DNA of 56,713 bases. It comes from Bdellovibrionales bacterium. GTDB lineage: Bacteria; Bdellovibrionota; Bdellovibrionia; Bdellovibrionales; UBA1609. The translations under genes and the position numbers were made by a program. Below the pieces are notes generated by a model that did no database searches, was not told the DNA's origin, and saw only the letters and a program-made list of their open reading frames with translations. Position 1 is the first letter of the stretch; every line of letters starts with the position of its first letter. Positions 17,168 to 26,161 of this stretch are shown here, one piece after another. The stretch spans positions 1 through 56,713 of the forward strand of contig JAHDFM010000022.1 of NCBI GenBank assembly GCA_020628165.1. The letters are read 5' to 3'.

Positions 17168-17593
17168 TTATTTTTCTTGGCTGATACAGGAGTATTCCAT
17201 TGTGTACCCATTCAGTTCTTTTTTACATGCGAGATCTTTAATTAAACATGTGTCAAAATCGTCTTCGTGGACTTTACAAGCCTCAAAGCCCTTTGATGTT
17301 AAAAATTTTAGTAAGCTAATCATCGTTCCAGAAGAGTTTGGAGCTAACTCGTGAACACGACTTTCAGCATTTCCAGCTTTATTAAACTCGCTAATCACAC
17401 AATGACCTGCTTCTTCTGTACCATTACACGTTACTAATTCTATATCTAACGAGCATTTCCCCATTGAGCACTCTTCAAAATGTGCAATATCATTTAGGTA
17501 AGAGTAAAGAACCCGCGAACCATTTGGGCCAAAATCAATTGCAAAAGTTACAGGTGAAAATGTTAGTAGTAGAATTAATAATGTTTGTTTCAT
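17168..17593 (-). CDS. Small cysteine-rich secreted protein
   Basis: A 141-residue protein with a signal peptide ending TFA-I near residue 19. The mature part contains eight Cys, an even number that suits four disulfides in the periplasm or outside: C-x4-C-x8-C-x8-C in the first half and C-x9-C-x6-C-x12-C in the second. The two halves may be a repeated Cys module. No known domain recognised. A good Shine-Dalgarno (AGGAGAT) precedes the ATG. It lies between the CapA operon and the tRNA-Val gene, all on the minus strand. Confidence 0.7.
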   Translation of the reverse strand: MKQTLLILLLTFSPVTFAIDFGPNGSRVLYSYLNDIAHFEECSMGKCSLDIELVTCNGTEEAGHCVISEFNKAGNAESRVHELAPNSSGTMISLLKFLTSKGFEACKVHEDDFDTCLIKDLACKKELNGYTMEYSCISQEK

Positions 17594-17814
17594 TGTATCT
17601 CCTTTTTTTGCTAGCGTGACTTTTGTGTTTTATTTGTTCAAGAAAATTTGAGAATTATATTTTTTTTAATATTTATTTTATTTAAATTATAATATTGACC
17701 AGTGTTTGCTTTTATTGCTTTTACGCTAGTTCCCGTTGCACTCAAGACGACAGGGTTGTGATATTTTATAACTTAATGATCGGCTTTGCCTCTGATGATT
17801 TATATTCACTTTCA

Positions 17815-17829
17815 TGAGCCTTTGGCTCA
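17815..17829. repeat. Short perfect hairpin, and contents of the 17594-17890 gap
   Basis: TGAGCC-TTT-GGCTCA is a 6-bp perfect stem with a three-base loop. The gap from 17594 to 17890 between the Cys-rich protein gene and the tRNA contains this hairpin, the tRNA terminator and otherwise AT-rich sequence with no supportable gene. Confidence 0.4.
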
Positions 17830-17839
17830 CTATATATTC

Positions 17840-17890
17840 AAAAAAAAACGCCGCAGCAAAAATGTCCTATGAACAGTTTTGATGCGGCGT
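17840..17890 (-). terminator. Rho-independent terminator of tRNA-Val
   Basis: Minus strand: ACGCCGCA (17890-17883) pairs with TGCGGCGT (17855-17848) across a 27-base loop, followed by a T run (17848-17840). It begins 1 base after the tRNA CCA end. The stem is GC-rich in otherwise AT-rich sequence. Confidence 0.85.
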
Positions 17891-17966
17891 TGGTAGGGAA
17901 TACCGGGCTCGAACCGATGACATCCACCTTGTAAGGGTGGCGCTCTACCAACTGAGCTAATTCCCT
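17891..17966 (-). tRNA. tRNA-Val (anticodon UAC)
   Basis: A 76-base cloverleaf on the minus strand. Acceptor AGGGAAT pairs with ATTCCCT; the D arm is GCTCAGTTGGTAGAGC; the anticodon stem CCACC/GGTGG encloses loop CTTACAA with anticodon TAC; the T arm is CGGTTCGAGCCCG; discriminator A and an encoded CCA. It reads GUA and other GUN valine codons. A single tRNA unit with its own terminator. Confidence 0.97.
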
Positions 17967-17987
17967 ATATCATCAATTTAGATAGAC

Positions 17988-18016
17988 TATTTATGACAGT
18001 TTTCTCCTATTGGCAA
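17988..18016 (-). promoter_or_regulatory. Possible promoter of tRNA-Val
   Basis: Minus strand TTGCCA (18016-18011), 17-base spacer, TAAATA (17993-17988). It would start transcription about 15-20 bases before the mature tRNA. The -10 match is weak. Confidence 0.4.
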
Positions 18017-18065
18017 CCAAAAAAACTGAAATCATTAAAAACTTATAATTTTCAAGTACTTATAG

Positions 18066-18629
18066 TTACTTTATCTTAATCGCAATCTGATGTTTAATCT
18101 TTCTTTTACCACAATCACTACTACAATTTGTTTCACCAGTGACTGTCACAGCCATTTCTCTATTCTGGGTTTCCGTACAGTACTGTTGACTATAGACACC
18201 AGGACCCAGCTTTTTGGGAGAGCTTCGCTCAACCTTCAGTCTATTGTCATACATTCTAATAATAACAATGTACTGCTTGTCTTCAGATGTGCGGGTTAAG
18301 TCCTTTAAAAAAAGAAGAATAACATTTTGATCGTAAATAAACTGATTATCACCAAACAAGACAAGCTTATCATCTGCATCAAAACCAAACACAGTTAAAT
18401 TCATATCTCCGTTAGCTAATTCACGGACATAAAAAGACATGAAAACATCTTTTTTATTTAATTTGAAATTCCAAACATCATCTGAAATTGAACTCCATGG
18501 AAACGGACACTCTGTCCCCCAAGGATATGGCCAATACTCGCCATCACTCAAAATTTTGTTGTCCGCCTGAACAGAGAACATAAAAAACAAACACAACATT
18601 GATATGAAAAGCAACTTCACAGACTTCAT
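18066..18629 (-). CDS. Secreted protein of unknown function
   Basis: A 187-residue protein. ATG 18629 is chosen over the upstream ATG 18644 because GGGGGAGAT sits directly before it. Signal peptide to about residue 22 (VQA/D). The mature part has Trp/Pro-rich WPYPWGTECPFPW at its start, a beta-rich centre and a Cys cluster near the end (CTETQ, NCSSDCGKRK), finishing in a basic tail. No domain recognised. It follows the TPR/winged-helix regulator by 16 bases, so it may be a cotranscribed target or partner of that regulator. Confidence 0.7.
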   Translation of the reverse strand: MKSVKLLFISMLCLFFMFSVQADNKILSDGEYWPYPWGTECPFPWSSISDDVWNFKLNKKDVFMSFYVRELANGDMNLTVFGFDADDKLVLFGDNQFIYDQNVILLFLKDLTRTSEDKQYIVIIRMYDNRLKVERSSPKKLGPGVYSQQYCTETQNREMAVTVTGETNCSSDCGKRKIKHQIAIKIK

Positions 18630-18645
18630 ATCTCCCCCTCTCATC

Positions 18646-19749
18646 CTAAGATAATAATACTCTCACTTCTTTATTAAAATAGTAACCATTTTTTGCTCTA
18701 AACAAGTATTTAGGCTTTTCATTTTCTGGCTCGATCAGTTTTCTAAGACGCTTGATCGTGACGTAGAGCTTGTTGTCATGCACTCTTGGGTCATATTCTT
18801 GCTGCCAAATTTTATTAACAATCTCTTCTTTTGAATAAACTTGACCCGGACTGGTCATAAATAGCTTTAATAAGTCTAGAAGGATAAATTGATTTTTAAA
18901 ATCAATACTTCCTTTGTTCTTTTCAGTTACAAACTTTTTAGTTTTATCAAAGATTAAGTCGTATTGACCCACTTTACTGCCAGTGACCTCTTTGAGACTG
19001 TTCTCAATGGCCATAAACAGCATGTTTAAATTGTCTTTAGAAACACTGTTATATGCAAGGTTTAAATAAATTCTGGCTAAGTGGTGATCACCTTTATCTT
19101 TGTAAAACAAACCAATCATATATAGTATGGTGACATACAAATACATATCCTTGGCCTCTTTCACATCACTGTAAGCCTGCCATAAAATATCTAAGCCTTC
19201 ATCAAACCTATTTAATTTTCTAAGAATATTACTATTTAAAATTTTGATGTAAGTGTCTAATTCTGGAAAACTTTCAACCTGAGAAAATACTTTGATATTA
19301 TATATTTCTTTTAATGCCTCATCGTATTGACCTGCTCGGGCCGAAACGTTAGCTATTCCAAAAATTGCATAACAAATGTCTTTTTTTGAATTCTTCTTTA
19401 ACGCTAGGTTTAGCGATTTTGTGAAGTACTCTTTAGCTATACTATATTGTCTTTTTAAATCGGCGCACAAACCAAGTGTATAGAATGTCTTCGGTGATAG
19501 TTCAAAATTGTCTTTTAAGACGAGATCTTGCAAAAATTCTTTAAGTCTTTCTACTTCTTCTTGATTACCTAACTCGGCGTAAATTCGAATTAGTATATTT
19601 TGTGCATCCAAAAAGCTGTCAAACTTGCTCTCGTGCAAAAACAGCTCACTGGCCTGTTTTAAATAGGGTATAGCTTCTCTGTATTCTGTACGGTCCTTAT
19701 ATAAGCGACCTACTTTAAGTAGCTCTTCAGCTTTTAACCCCTGAATCAT
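18646..19749 (-). CDS. TPR protein with C-terminal winged-helix DNA-binding domain
   Basis: A 367-residue cytoplasmic protein. Residues 1-250 are tandem TPR-like helix pairs (AIPYLKQASELF, SIAKEYFTKSLNLALKK, HLARIYLNLAYNSV). Residues 285-362 form an OmpR/PhoB-type winged helix: LLDLLKLFMTSPGQVYSKEEI, NKLYVTIKRLRKLIEP (recognition helix) and YLFRAKNGYYF (wing). This is the reverse of the order in SARP/BTAD or MalT-like regulators and there is no receiver domain, so activity is probably tuned by protein or ligand binding to the TPR superhelix. Likely transcriptional regulator; targets unknown. Confidence 0.8.
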   Translation of the reverse strand: MIQGLKAEELLKVGRLYKDRTEYREAIPYLKQASELFLHESKFDSFLDAQNILIRIYAELGNQEEVERLKEFLQDLVLKDNFELSPKTFYTLGLCADLKRQYSIAKEYFTKSLNLALKKNSKKDICYAIFGIANVSARAGQYDEALKEIYNIKVFSQVESFPELDTYIKILNSNILRKLNRFDEGLDILWQAYSDVKEAKDMYLYVTILYMIGLFYKDKGDHHLARIYLNLAYNSVSKDNLNMLFMAIENSLKEVTGSKVGQYDLIFDKTKKFVTEKNKGSIDFKNQFILLDLLKLFMTSPGQVYSKEEIVNKIWQQEYDPRVHDNKLYVTIKRLRKLIEPENEKPKYLFRAKNGYYFNKEVRVLLS

Positions 19750-19891
19750 TTATCCCCCAATAAATTACATACACGTTACCGAAGGATCGAAATCTTTCCA
19801 AATATTTCCATAAATTTTCATTTATACATAGTTTTAATTTGGAGATTCTTCAAAAGGGAATAACCTAACTACTTGATTACAGAGAAATTTT

Positions 19892-19921
19892 TTGACCAAG
19901 CGCTTAAATGCGCTTAGTCAA
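19892..19921. repeat. Inverted repeat downstream of lon
   Basis: TTGACCAAGCGC-ttaaat-GCGCTTAGTCAA, a 12-bp stem with one mismatch, 24 bases beyond the lon stop. There is no T tract on either side, so it is not a canonical intrinsic terminator. It may stop transcription with Rho or protect the 3' end. Confidence 0.5.
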
Positions 19922-19944
19922 CTTAATGAAATGTATTAACAAGC

Positions 19945-22383
19945 TTAATGCTGAACCGATTGCTGGCCAGTGTATTGAGCTCTAATTCCAGTGGCTCTTT
20001 CTGTTCTAATTTTGAAAAGCTCTTTTGCATTTTTAATATCTAAAGCGTTCACTAAAACTTGATCGACGTGATCTACGAGAATCACTTTGATATCTTTAAG
20101 AACTTCTTCCGGAATATCTTTTAAGTCTTTTTCATTCTCTTTTGGAACGATCACAGTTTTAACGCCCGCTCTGTGAGCAGCTAGAGTTTTTTCTCTTAAA
20201 CCACCAATCGCTAAAACACGACCTCTCAAGGTCACTTCACCTGTCATAGCCACTGTGCGCTTAACTGGGATTTTAGTGATTGCAGATACGATACTTGTTG
20301 TTAATGCAATCCCTGCAGATGGACCATCTTTTGGAATGGCACCCTCTGGAAAGTGAATGTGCACATCTATGTTTGCATAATACTCTTTATCATAACCAAA
20401 AAGTGGGCCGCGCGATCTGACGTAACTCATCGCTGCCGAACAGGACTCTTTCATTACTTCGCCAAGTTGACCAGTCACTGTAAACTTACCCTTACCAGGC
20501 ACAACAGAAACTTCCACAGCAAGAATATCTCCGCCCACTTCTGTCCAAGCTAAACCGTTGGTTAAACCAATTTCGTTAGAGCCTTCGATCTTACCGTGCT
20601 TATGCTGTTTTTGCCCTAAGTACTCAACAACTTTTTTAGCATTCAAGTTGATCGCTTTTCTTGATTTGGTCGATTTTGATTTAGTTTTTTTATTGGCAAC
20701 TAGCTCTTCTTTAACAATGTCCTTGGCAACTTTTCTACAAACAGTTGCAATTTTGCGCTCAAGGTTTCTCACCCCAGCTTCACGCGTGTAAGAACGAATG
20801 ATTTCAAAAACCGCAGCATCATTGAAAGACACTTTGTAATCAACAAGGCCATGTTTTTTAATTTGTTTTGGAATGAGGTACTTTTTTGAAATATGAAATT
20901 TTTCTTTTTCCAAGTAACCATCCAAGCTGATCACTTCCATTCTATCGAGAAGTGGGCGAGGGATTGGGTGCAAAGAGTTGGCCGTTGTTAAGAACATCAC
21001 TTTAGATAAGTCGTATTCAACTTCAATGTAGTGATCTGCAAACGTAGAGTTTTGTTCTGGGTCTAAAACTTCAAGTAAGGCCGCAGAAGGGTCTCCTTTA
21101 AAGTCCATACTCATTTTATCAATCTCATCGAGTAATAATAACGGGTTGCCTTTTTCACACTTTCTTAAAGCTTGCATGATCTTACCAGGCATAGCTCCAA
21201 CATAAGTTTTTCTATGACCGCGTATTTCAGCTTCGTCGCGCACACCGCCTAAAGAGATTCTGGCAAAAGATCTATTCAACGCTTTTGCAACGGATCTTGC
21301 TAGTGATGTTTTACCAACGCCTGGAGGGCCAACTAAACACAAGATCGGACCGTTCAATTCATTAGTTAAAATTTGCACCGACAAGTGCTCTAAAATTCTG
21401 TCTTTAACTTTTTCTAAACCCCAGTGATCATCATCGAGGATTTCCTGAGCCGCATCGAGGTCACATTTTTCTTGGCTGTAATCACCCCATGGTAAATCTA
21501 GCATCCAATCGATGTAGTTTCTCACCACAGCCGCTTCTGCACTCATTGGTGACATCATCTTGAGTTTTTTAATTTCTTTTTCTACTTTTTTGCGACCGGC
21601 TTCAGTGATCTTCTTTTTTGCTAAGCGCTCACTGAGCTCTTCAAGCTCAGCTTGATAATCATCCTTGTCGCCCAACTCTTTTTGTATCGCCTGCATTTGC
21701 TCATTCAAATAGTATTCTTTTTGTGAACGCTCCATTTGCTTTTTAACACGACCACGGATCTTCTTTTCCACTTCAAGAATTTCAATCTCACCGGTCATTA
21801 ACTGGAACAGCTCTTCTAAGCGCTTAGCAGGATCAGTCAGCTCAAGTAACTTTTGCTTGTCCTCTAATTTTAAATTGAGCTGAGCTGCAATGATATCTGC
21901 AAGCTCTGAAAAGTCTTCGATCGTTGAAACGCGCATTAGCGTTTCTGGTGGAATTCTTTTGTTTAATTTAACATAAACTTCAAAAGTATTTTTTACAGAT
22001 CTTAGCAAAGCTTTCGCTTCTGTTTCGTCTTCAATGACCTCTTCGATTTCTGTAACATCAGCACTAAAGAAGTTATCTGATTGCGCTAAATTTTCAATGC
22101 GAACTCTTTTTTTACCTTCTACTAGAACTTTAACTGTTCCATCAGGAAGTCTTAACAATTGAATGATGGTTCCAATAGTTCCAACACTAAATATATCATC
22201 CACCGTTGGGTTATTGGTTTTAGCGTCTCTTTGTGCAGCTAAAACAATGTCCGTTTGCTTATTCATAGCGTCTTCTAAAGCATTGATACTTTTTTCACGC
22301 CCAACAAACAACGGCATCATCATGTGAGGAAAAATGATCAGATCTCTGAGTGGCAAAAGGGGTAAGGTGGATTTCTTAGACAT
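19945..22383 (-). CDS. lon: ATP-dependent protease La (Lon)
   Basis: An 812-residue LonA. The N domain ([22 protein letters not shown]) is followed by a coiled-coil helical part, the AAA+ module (Walker [14 protein letters not shown], Walker [11 protein letters not shown], sensor region [18 protein letters not shown]) and a proteolytic domain with catalytic Ser in [11 protein letters not shown] and Lys in [14 protein letters not shown]. It degrades misfolded and short-lived regulatory proteins. A Lys/Ser/Thr-rich insert ([12 protein letters not shown]) between the ATPase and protease domains makes it slightly longer than E. coli Lon. Ribosome site AGGAGG precedes ATG. Next to clpX-clpP, as in many bacteria. 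Confidence 0.97.
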   Translation of the reverse strand: MSKKSTLPLLPLRDLIIFPHMMMPLFVGREKSINALEDAMNKQTDIVLAAQRDAKTNNPTVDDIFSVGTIGTIIQLLRLPDGTVKVLVEGKKRVRIENLAQSDNFFSADVTEIEEVIEDETEAKALLRSVKNTFEVYVKLNKRIPPETLMRVSTIEDFSELADIIAAQLNLKLEDKQKLLELTDPAKRLEELFQLMTGEIEILEVEKKIRGRVKKQMERSQKEYYLNEQMQAIQKELGDKDDYQAELEELSERLAKKKITEAGRKKVEKEIKKLKMMSPMSAEAAVVRNYIDWMLDLPWGDYSQEKCDLDAAQEILDDDHWGLEKVKDRILEHLSVQILTNELNGPILCLVGPPGVGKTSLARSVAKALNRSFARISLGGVRDEAEIRGHRKTYVGAMPGKIMQALRKCEKGNPLLLLDEIDKMSMDFKGDPSAALLEVLDPEQNSTFADHYIEVEYDLSKVMFLTTANSLHPIPRPLLDRMEVISLDGYLEKEKFHISKKYLIPKQIKKHGLVDYKVSFNDAAVFEIIRSYTREAGVRNLERKIATVCRKVAKDIVKEELVANKKTKSKSTKSRKAINLNAKKVVEYLGQKQHKHGKIEGSNEIGLTNGLAWTEVGGDILAVEVSVVPGKGKFTVTGQLGEVMKESCSAAMSYVRSRGPLFGYDKEYYANIDVHIHFPEGAIPKDGPSAGIALTTSIVSAITKIPVKRTVAMTGEVTLRGRVLAIGGLREKTLAAHRAGVKTVIVPKENEKDLKDIPEEVLKDIKVILVDHVDQVLVNALDIKNAKELFKIRTERATGIRAQYTGQQSVQH

Positions 22384-22405
22384 AAACGCCTCCTAGCTAC
22401 TTATT

Positions 22406-22435
22406 ATTTTACACTTCTACTTGAGTTGTTGGCAA
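22406..22435 (-). promoter_or_regulatory. Likely promoter of lon
   Basis: Minus strand TTGCCA (22435-22430), 18-base spacer, TAAAAT (22411-22406), about 20 bases before the lon start codon. A sigma-70-like match. No CIRCE-type heat-shock palindrome was seen. Confidence 0.5.
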
Positions 22436-22567
22436 ATGACTTAGTTAACTGATTTATAATGCAGTGATGAAAAAACTGTCGACAGGTCTAGAATAAAAAA
22501 AAATGAGTTGATTTGTATTTCGGTTAGAAATTCTTTTTTTAAAAATTTGCTGTGAAGCAGAAAACTG

Positions 22568-23845
22568 TTACGCGCTTTCTGCTTTTTCTTTTTTCATTTC
22601 AGCATCAGATTTATAAACAAGCTCTGGTTGAGCTGTTTTCATGATCACTTCTGAGTTAATTATACATTCTTTTACATTGTCTTTGGACGGAAGTTCGAAC
22701 ATTGTGTCCAACATAGCTTCTTCGATAACTCCTCTTAAACCCCTGGCGCCAGTCTTTCTGCGAATGGCTTCTTCAGCAACGGTTCTTAAAGCATCATCAG
22801 TGAATGTAAGAATTACATCTTCATATGAAAATAGTTTTTGATATTGTTTGGTGATCGCATTTTTTGGCTTCACTAAAATATCCATCAAAGCCTCTTCGTT
22901 CAGCTGCTCTAACACTGCCAATACTGGCAAACGACCGATAAATTCTGGAATCAATCCATACTTAGATAAGTCTGTCGGAGACACTTTTTGCAAAGGGCTT
23001 ACTTGTGAAGCTAATTTTTCTTTTTCAGTTTTGATAGTTGCAGCTATACCCATTGATTTTGAAGTCAATCGACTTTCAACAACTTTATCAAGACCAACAA
23101 AGGCACCACCAACGATAAATAAAATGTTTGATGTGTCTACTTGAATGAACTCTTGCTGTGGATGCTTACGCCCACCTTTTGGTGGAAGGCTGGCTACAGT
23201 TCCTTCTAGAATTTTAAGTAAAGCCTGCTGAACCCCCTCACCACTGACGTCACGAGTGATCGACGGATTTTCAGACTTTCTTGTAATCTTATCAATTTCA
23301 TCAATATAAATAACGCCTTTTTGCGCCTTTTCAACATCGTAATCAGCAGCTTGTAAAAGACTAAGAACTACATTCTCAACGTCTTCCCCCACGTAACCGG
23401 CTTCGGTCAATGTTGTGGCATCTGCAATAGCAAAAGGAACATTCAGAACCTTAGCAATAGTTTGAGCAAGCAATGTTTTACCAGAGCCGGTTGGCCCCAC
23501 TAATAAAATATTACTTTTTGCAATCTCAACGTCATCTTTGCCATTCTTTTTTGAATTGATTCTTTTGTAATGATTGTGAACAGCGACAGACAGCGCTTTT
23601 TTAGCAGATTTCTGGCCAATCACATAATCATCTAAATGTGACATGATATCTATAGGCTTAGGCACTTTGAATGTGGACTGTGAACTGATTTCTTTGTCCA
23701 TCTCTTCTGCGATGATGTCGTTGCACAAATCAATGCACTCATCACAAATATAAACACCTGGCCCGGCAATTAACTTTTTAACTTCTTTTTGGCCTTTACC
23801 ACAGAAGTTACAACACAAAGATCCAAATCCATCTTTTTTACTCAT
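22568..23845 (-). CDS. clpX: ATP-dependent Clp protease ATP-binding subunit ClpX
   Basis: A 425-residue AAA+ unfoldase. N-terminal zinc-binding domain with C-x2-C (CNFCGKGQ) and C-x2-C (CDECIDLC), Walker [13 protein letters not shown], pore loop GYVG in [11 protein letters not shown], Walker [11 protein letters not shown], and sensor/arginine-finger region [15 protein letters not shown]. It unfolds substrates and feeds them to ClpP. The ClpP-contacting loop, normally I-G-F before the G/A-A-T/S-V-K stretch, reads M-G-I here (SMGIAATIK). It starts 9 bases after clpP, so the two are cotranscribed. The 184-base gap to lon holds the lon promoter. Confidence 0.97.
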   Translation of the reverse strand: MSKKDGFGSLCCNFCGKGQKEVKKLIAGPGVYICDECIDLCNDIIAEEMDKEISSQSTFKVPKPIDIMSHLDDYVIGQKSAKKALSVAVHNHYKRINSKKNGKDDVEIAKSNILLVGPTGSGKTLLAQTIAKVLNVPFAIADATTLTEAGYVGEDVENVVLSLLQAADYDVEKAQKGVIYIDEIDKITRKSENPSITRDVSGEGVQQALLKILEGTVASLPPKGGRKHPQQEFIQVDTSNILFIVGGAFVGLDKVVESRLTSKSMGIAATIKTEKEKLASQVSPLQKVSPTDLSKYGLIPEFIGRLPVLAVLEQLNEEALMDILVKPKNAITKQYQKLFSYEDVILTFTDDALRTVAEEAIRRKTGARGLRGVIEEAMLDTMFELPSKDNVKECIINSEVIMKTAQPELVYKSDAEMKKEKAESA

Positions 23846-23854
23846 AATTATCCT

Positions 23855-24454
23855 TTAAGCTAACTTCCTTGATTCTACAACGTGATCAATCAAACCAAAT
23901 TCTTTGGCCTGCTCTGGACTCATGTAATTATCCCTGTCCATTGCTTTGTCTAACTCTTCAAAAGATCTACCTGTATGATTAACATAAATTTCAGTTAAAT
24001 TCTTTTTAGTTCTCATCATTTCTTTGGCATGAATTTCAATGTCGGAAGCTTGCCCAGAAATGCCATGCCCACCGATGAGTGGTTGGTGCACCATCACACG
24101 TGAATTAGGTAAAGCGTATCGTTTTCCTTTGGTGCCTGCATTCAATAAAAGAGAGCCCATGCTCGCTGCCATACCCATACAGTAAGTCGCAACATCATTT
24201 TTTATAAATTGCATCATATCATAAATAGCTAAACCAGCGCTCACGCTGCCACCTGGCGAGTTAATGTACAGGTGCACATCTTGCTCTGGATTTTCCATCT
24301 CTAAAAATAAGAATTGTGCAATGATGGTATTAGCAACATCATCAGTCACAGGCGTTCCTAGAAAGATAATTCTATCTTTCATCAACCTTGAATAAATATC
24401 GTAACTTCTTTCACCCCTAGGTGTTTGTTCTATGACGACGGGAACAAGAGCCAA
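23855..24454 (-). CDS. clpP: ATP-dependent Clp protease proteolytic subunit ClpP
   Basis: A 199-residue serine protease with catalytic Ser in [13 protein letters not shown], His in [11 protein letters not shown], and Asp in the [21 protein letters not shown] region. Usual length for ClpP1-type proteins. Translation begins at TTG 24454, with AAAGGAG eight bases upstream; no ATG is available in that region. It forms the tetradecameric chamber used by ClpX. Its leader contains an 8-bp inverted repeat (AAATACAC...GTGTATTT, about 24472-24498). Confidence 0.96.
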   Translation of the reverse strand: MALVPVVIEQTPRGERSYDIYSRLMKDRIIFLGTPVTDDVANTIIAQFLFLEMENPEQDVHLYINSPGGSVSAGLAIYDMMQFIKNDVATYCMGMAASMGSLLLNAGTKGKRYALPNSRVMVHQPLIGGHGISGQASDIEIHAKEMMRTKKNLTEIYVNHTGRSFEELDKAMDRDNYMSPEQAKEFGLIDHVVESRKLA

Positions 24455-24659
24455 TTTAATCTCCTTTCTTTAAATACACTTAAAAAATGTGTGTATTTAT
24501 TTGTACATGACAAGTTTTACATCGGGATTATTACTTAGACTCTTGAGTTTTATACATGGCGTTAATTAACTTACAGACTTTATATTAATTATTTGTTTAT
24601 TACTAAAGTACAGTCTGGTAAGAAACAGAGGTTTTACATTAACCAAGGAGCCCACCTGT

Positions 24660-26153
24660 ATGAACTTCAACCTATCAAAGTCCAGTAAACAACCCACTTC
24701 AAACACCCTTGTCGTTTTCTGCTCCAAAGGCAAAAACAAAGCTAATACAGAAGGCTTAGCAAAGTCTATAAAAGAATTGGTAAATGACTCATATCAAGAC
24801 AAAATGTTTCAAGCCGGAGTGAAGGACGTAAAAATATTTCCGAAAATTGGTTTAGAAGACTATGAAAATATTATTTTAGTTGGTCTTGGCGAAAAGAAAA
24901 CACAAAACATCGAATGCATCCGCTTTGCTTCGAGCAGCCTTTACACAGAACTTAAAAAATATAACCTTTCCAAAGTTGATGTTGACTTAGCTAGCTTACA
25001 AAAAAGTAGCAAAAACTTAAGTGACAGTATTAAAGCTTTTGTTGAAGGAGCTGTATTAACAGATTACAACTTCGACGATTACAAACCAAAATCAAAAGAC
25101 AAATTTTCTTTGGATTACAATTTTGTTGGACCTGCAAAACTTAAAAATAAAAGTTTGGCCAGCGCCTTAAATGATGCTGAAATCATGAGTGACTGCATTT
25201 GTTTTGCAAGAAACGTTGCTGACACTCCCGGTAATTTGATGACTCCAGAAATTTTAGCCAAAAGAACTCAAGATGCCTCTAAAGGCTCAAAACTCAAAGT
25301 GACCATTTGGGACAAAGCCCGCATCAAAAAAGAAAAAATGGGTGGACTTATTGGTGTTTCTTTAGGAAGTGCCGCTGAACCGAAATTCATCATCATGGAG
25401 TACAAAGGGGCTGCCGCTTCTAAAAAACCTGTTTGTTACGTGGGTAAAGGATTAACCTTTGATGCTGGTGGTATTAGCCTTAAGCCACCTGCTGGTATGG
25501 ATGAAATGAAATACGATATGTGTGGTGGAGCCAATGTGATTGGAACCATGCTCGCTATTGCCCGCTTAAAATTAAAAGTGAATGCTGTCGCCTATGTACC
25601 AGCCACAGAAAATATGCCAGGGCCAATGGCTAACAAACCTGGTGATATTTTAACTGCTCGCAACGGCAAACAAGTTGAAGTTCTCAACACAGATGCAGAA
25701 GGGCGTCTCATCTTAATGGATGCACTTTCATATGCTTGTGAAAAGAAACCTGCTGTTATTTTTGATGCTGCCACTTTAACTGGTGCTATCATTATGGCTC
25801 TTGGCAATTCATACACAGGTGTCTTTACTAGACATCAAAGCTTGTACACTAAAATTCAAAAAGCCGCCGATAAAACTTGCGAACGCGTTTGGCAAATGCC
25901 ACTCATGAAGCACCACACCGGTGATATGAAGGGAACACATGCTGAGCTTTCTAACATGTCTTCCACACGTGGAGCTGGTAGCTCAACCGCTGCAGCCTTC
26001 TTATCTTACTTTGTCGATGAAGATATTCCTTGGGCTCACTTTGATATTGCTGGCACAGCTTGGAAAGCAGGTAATCGCTTAAATTACTGCCCGAAAAAAG
26101 GAGCTTCTGGTGCTATGATCAGAACCTTTGTTGAGCTTTCTAAAATGTTTTAA
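24660..26153 (+). CDS. pepA: Leucyl aminopeptidase (M17)
   Basis: A 497-residue M17 aminopeptidase. The C-terminal catalytic domain has GKGLTFDAGGISLKP (Lys, Asp ligands), MKYDMCGGANVIG, and the signature NTDAEGRLILMDAL with metal-binding Asp and Glu. The N-terminal macro-like domain spans about residues 1-170. A two-metal hexameric enzyme that removes N-terminal residues from peptides, including products of the nearby Lon and ClpXP proteases. AAGGAG lies 9 bases before ATG. It is divergent from clpP and converges on the DUF1552 gene with 8 bases between stops. Confidence 0.95.
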   Translation: MNFNLSKSSKQPTSNTLVVFCSKGKNKANTEGLAKSIKELVNDSYQDKMFQAGVKDVKIFPKIGLEDYENIILVGLGEKKTQNIECIRFASSSLYTELKKYNLSKVDVDLASLQKSSKNLSDSIKAFVEGAVLTDYNFDDYKPKSKDKFSLDYNFVGPAKLKNKSLASALNDAEIMSDCICFARNVADTPGNLMTPEILAKRTQDASKGSKLKVTIWDKARIKKEKMGGLIGVSLGSAAEPKFIIMEYKGAAASKKPVCYVGKGLTFDAGGISLKPPAGMDEMKYDMCGGANVIGTMLAIARLKLKVNAVAYVPATENMPGPMANKPGDILTARNGKQVEVLNTDAEGRLILMDALSYACEKKPAVIFDAATLTGAIIMALGNSYTGVFTRHQSLYTKIQKAADKTCERVWQMPLMKHHTGDMKGTHAELSNMSSTRGAGSSTAAAFLSYFVDEDIPWAHFDIAGTAWKAGNRLNYCPKKGASGAMIRTFVELSKMF

Positions 26154-26161
26154 TTTTTAAT

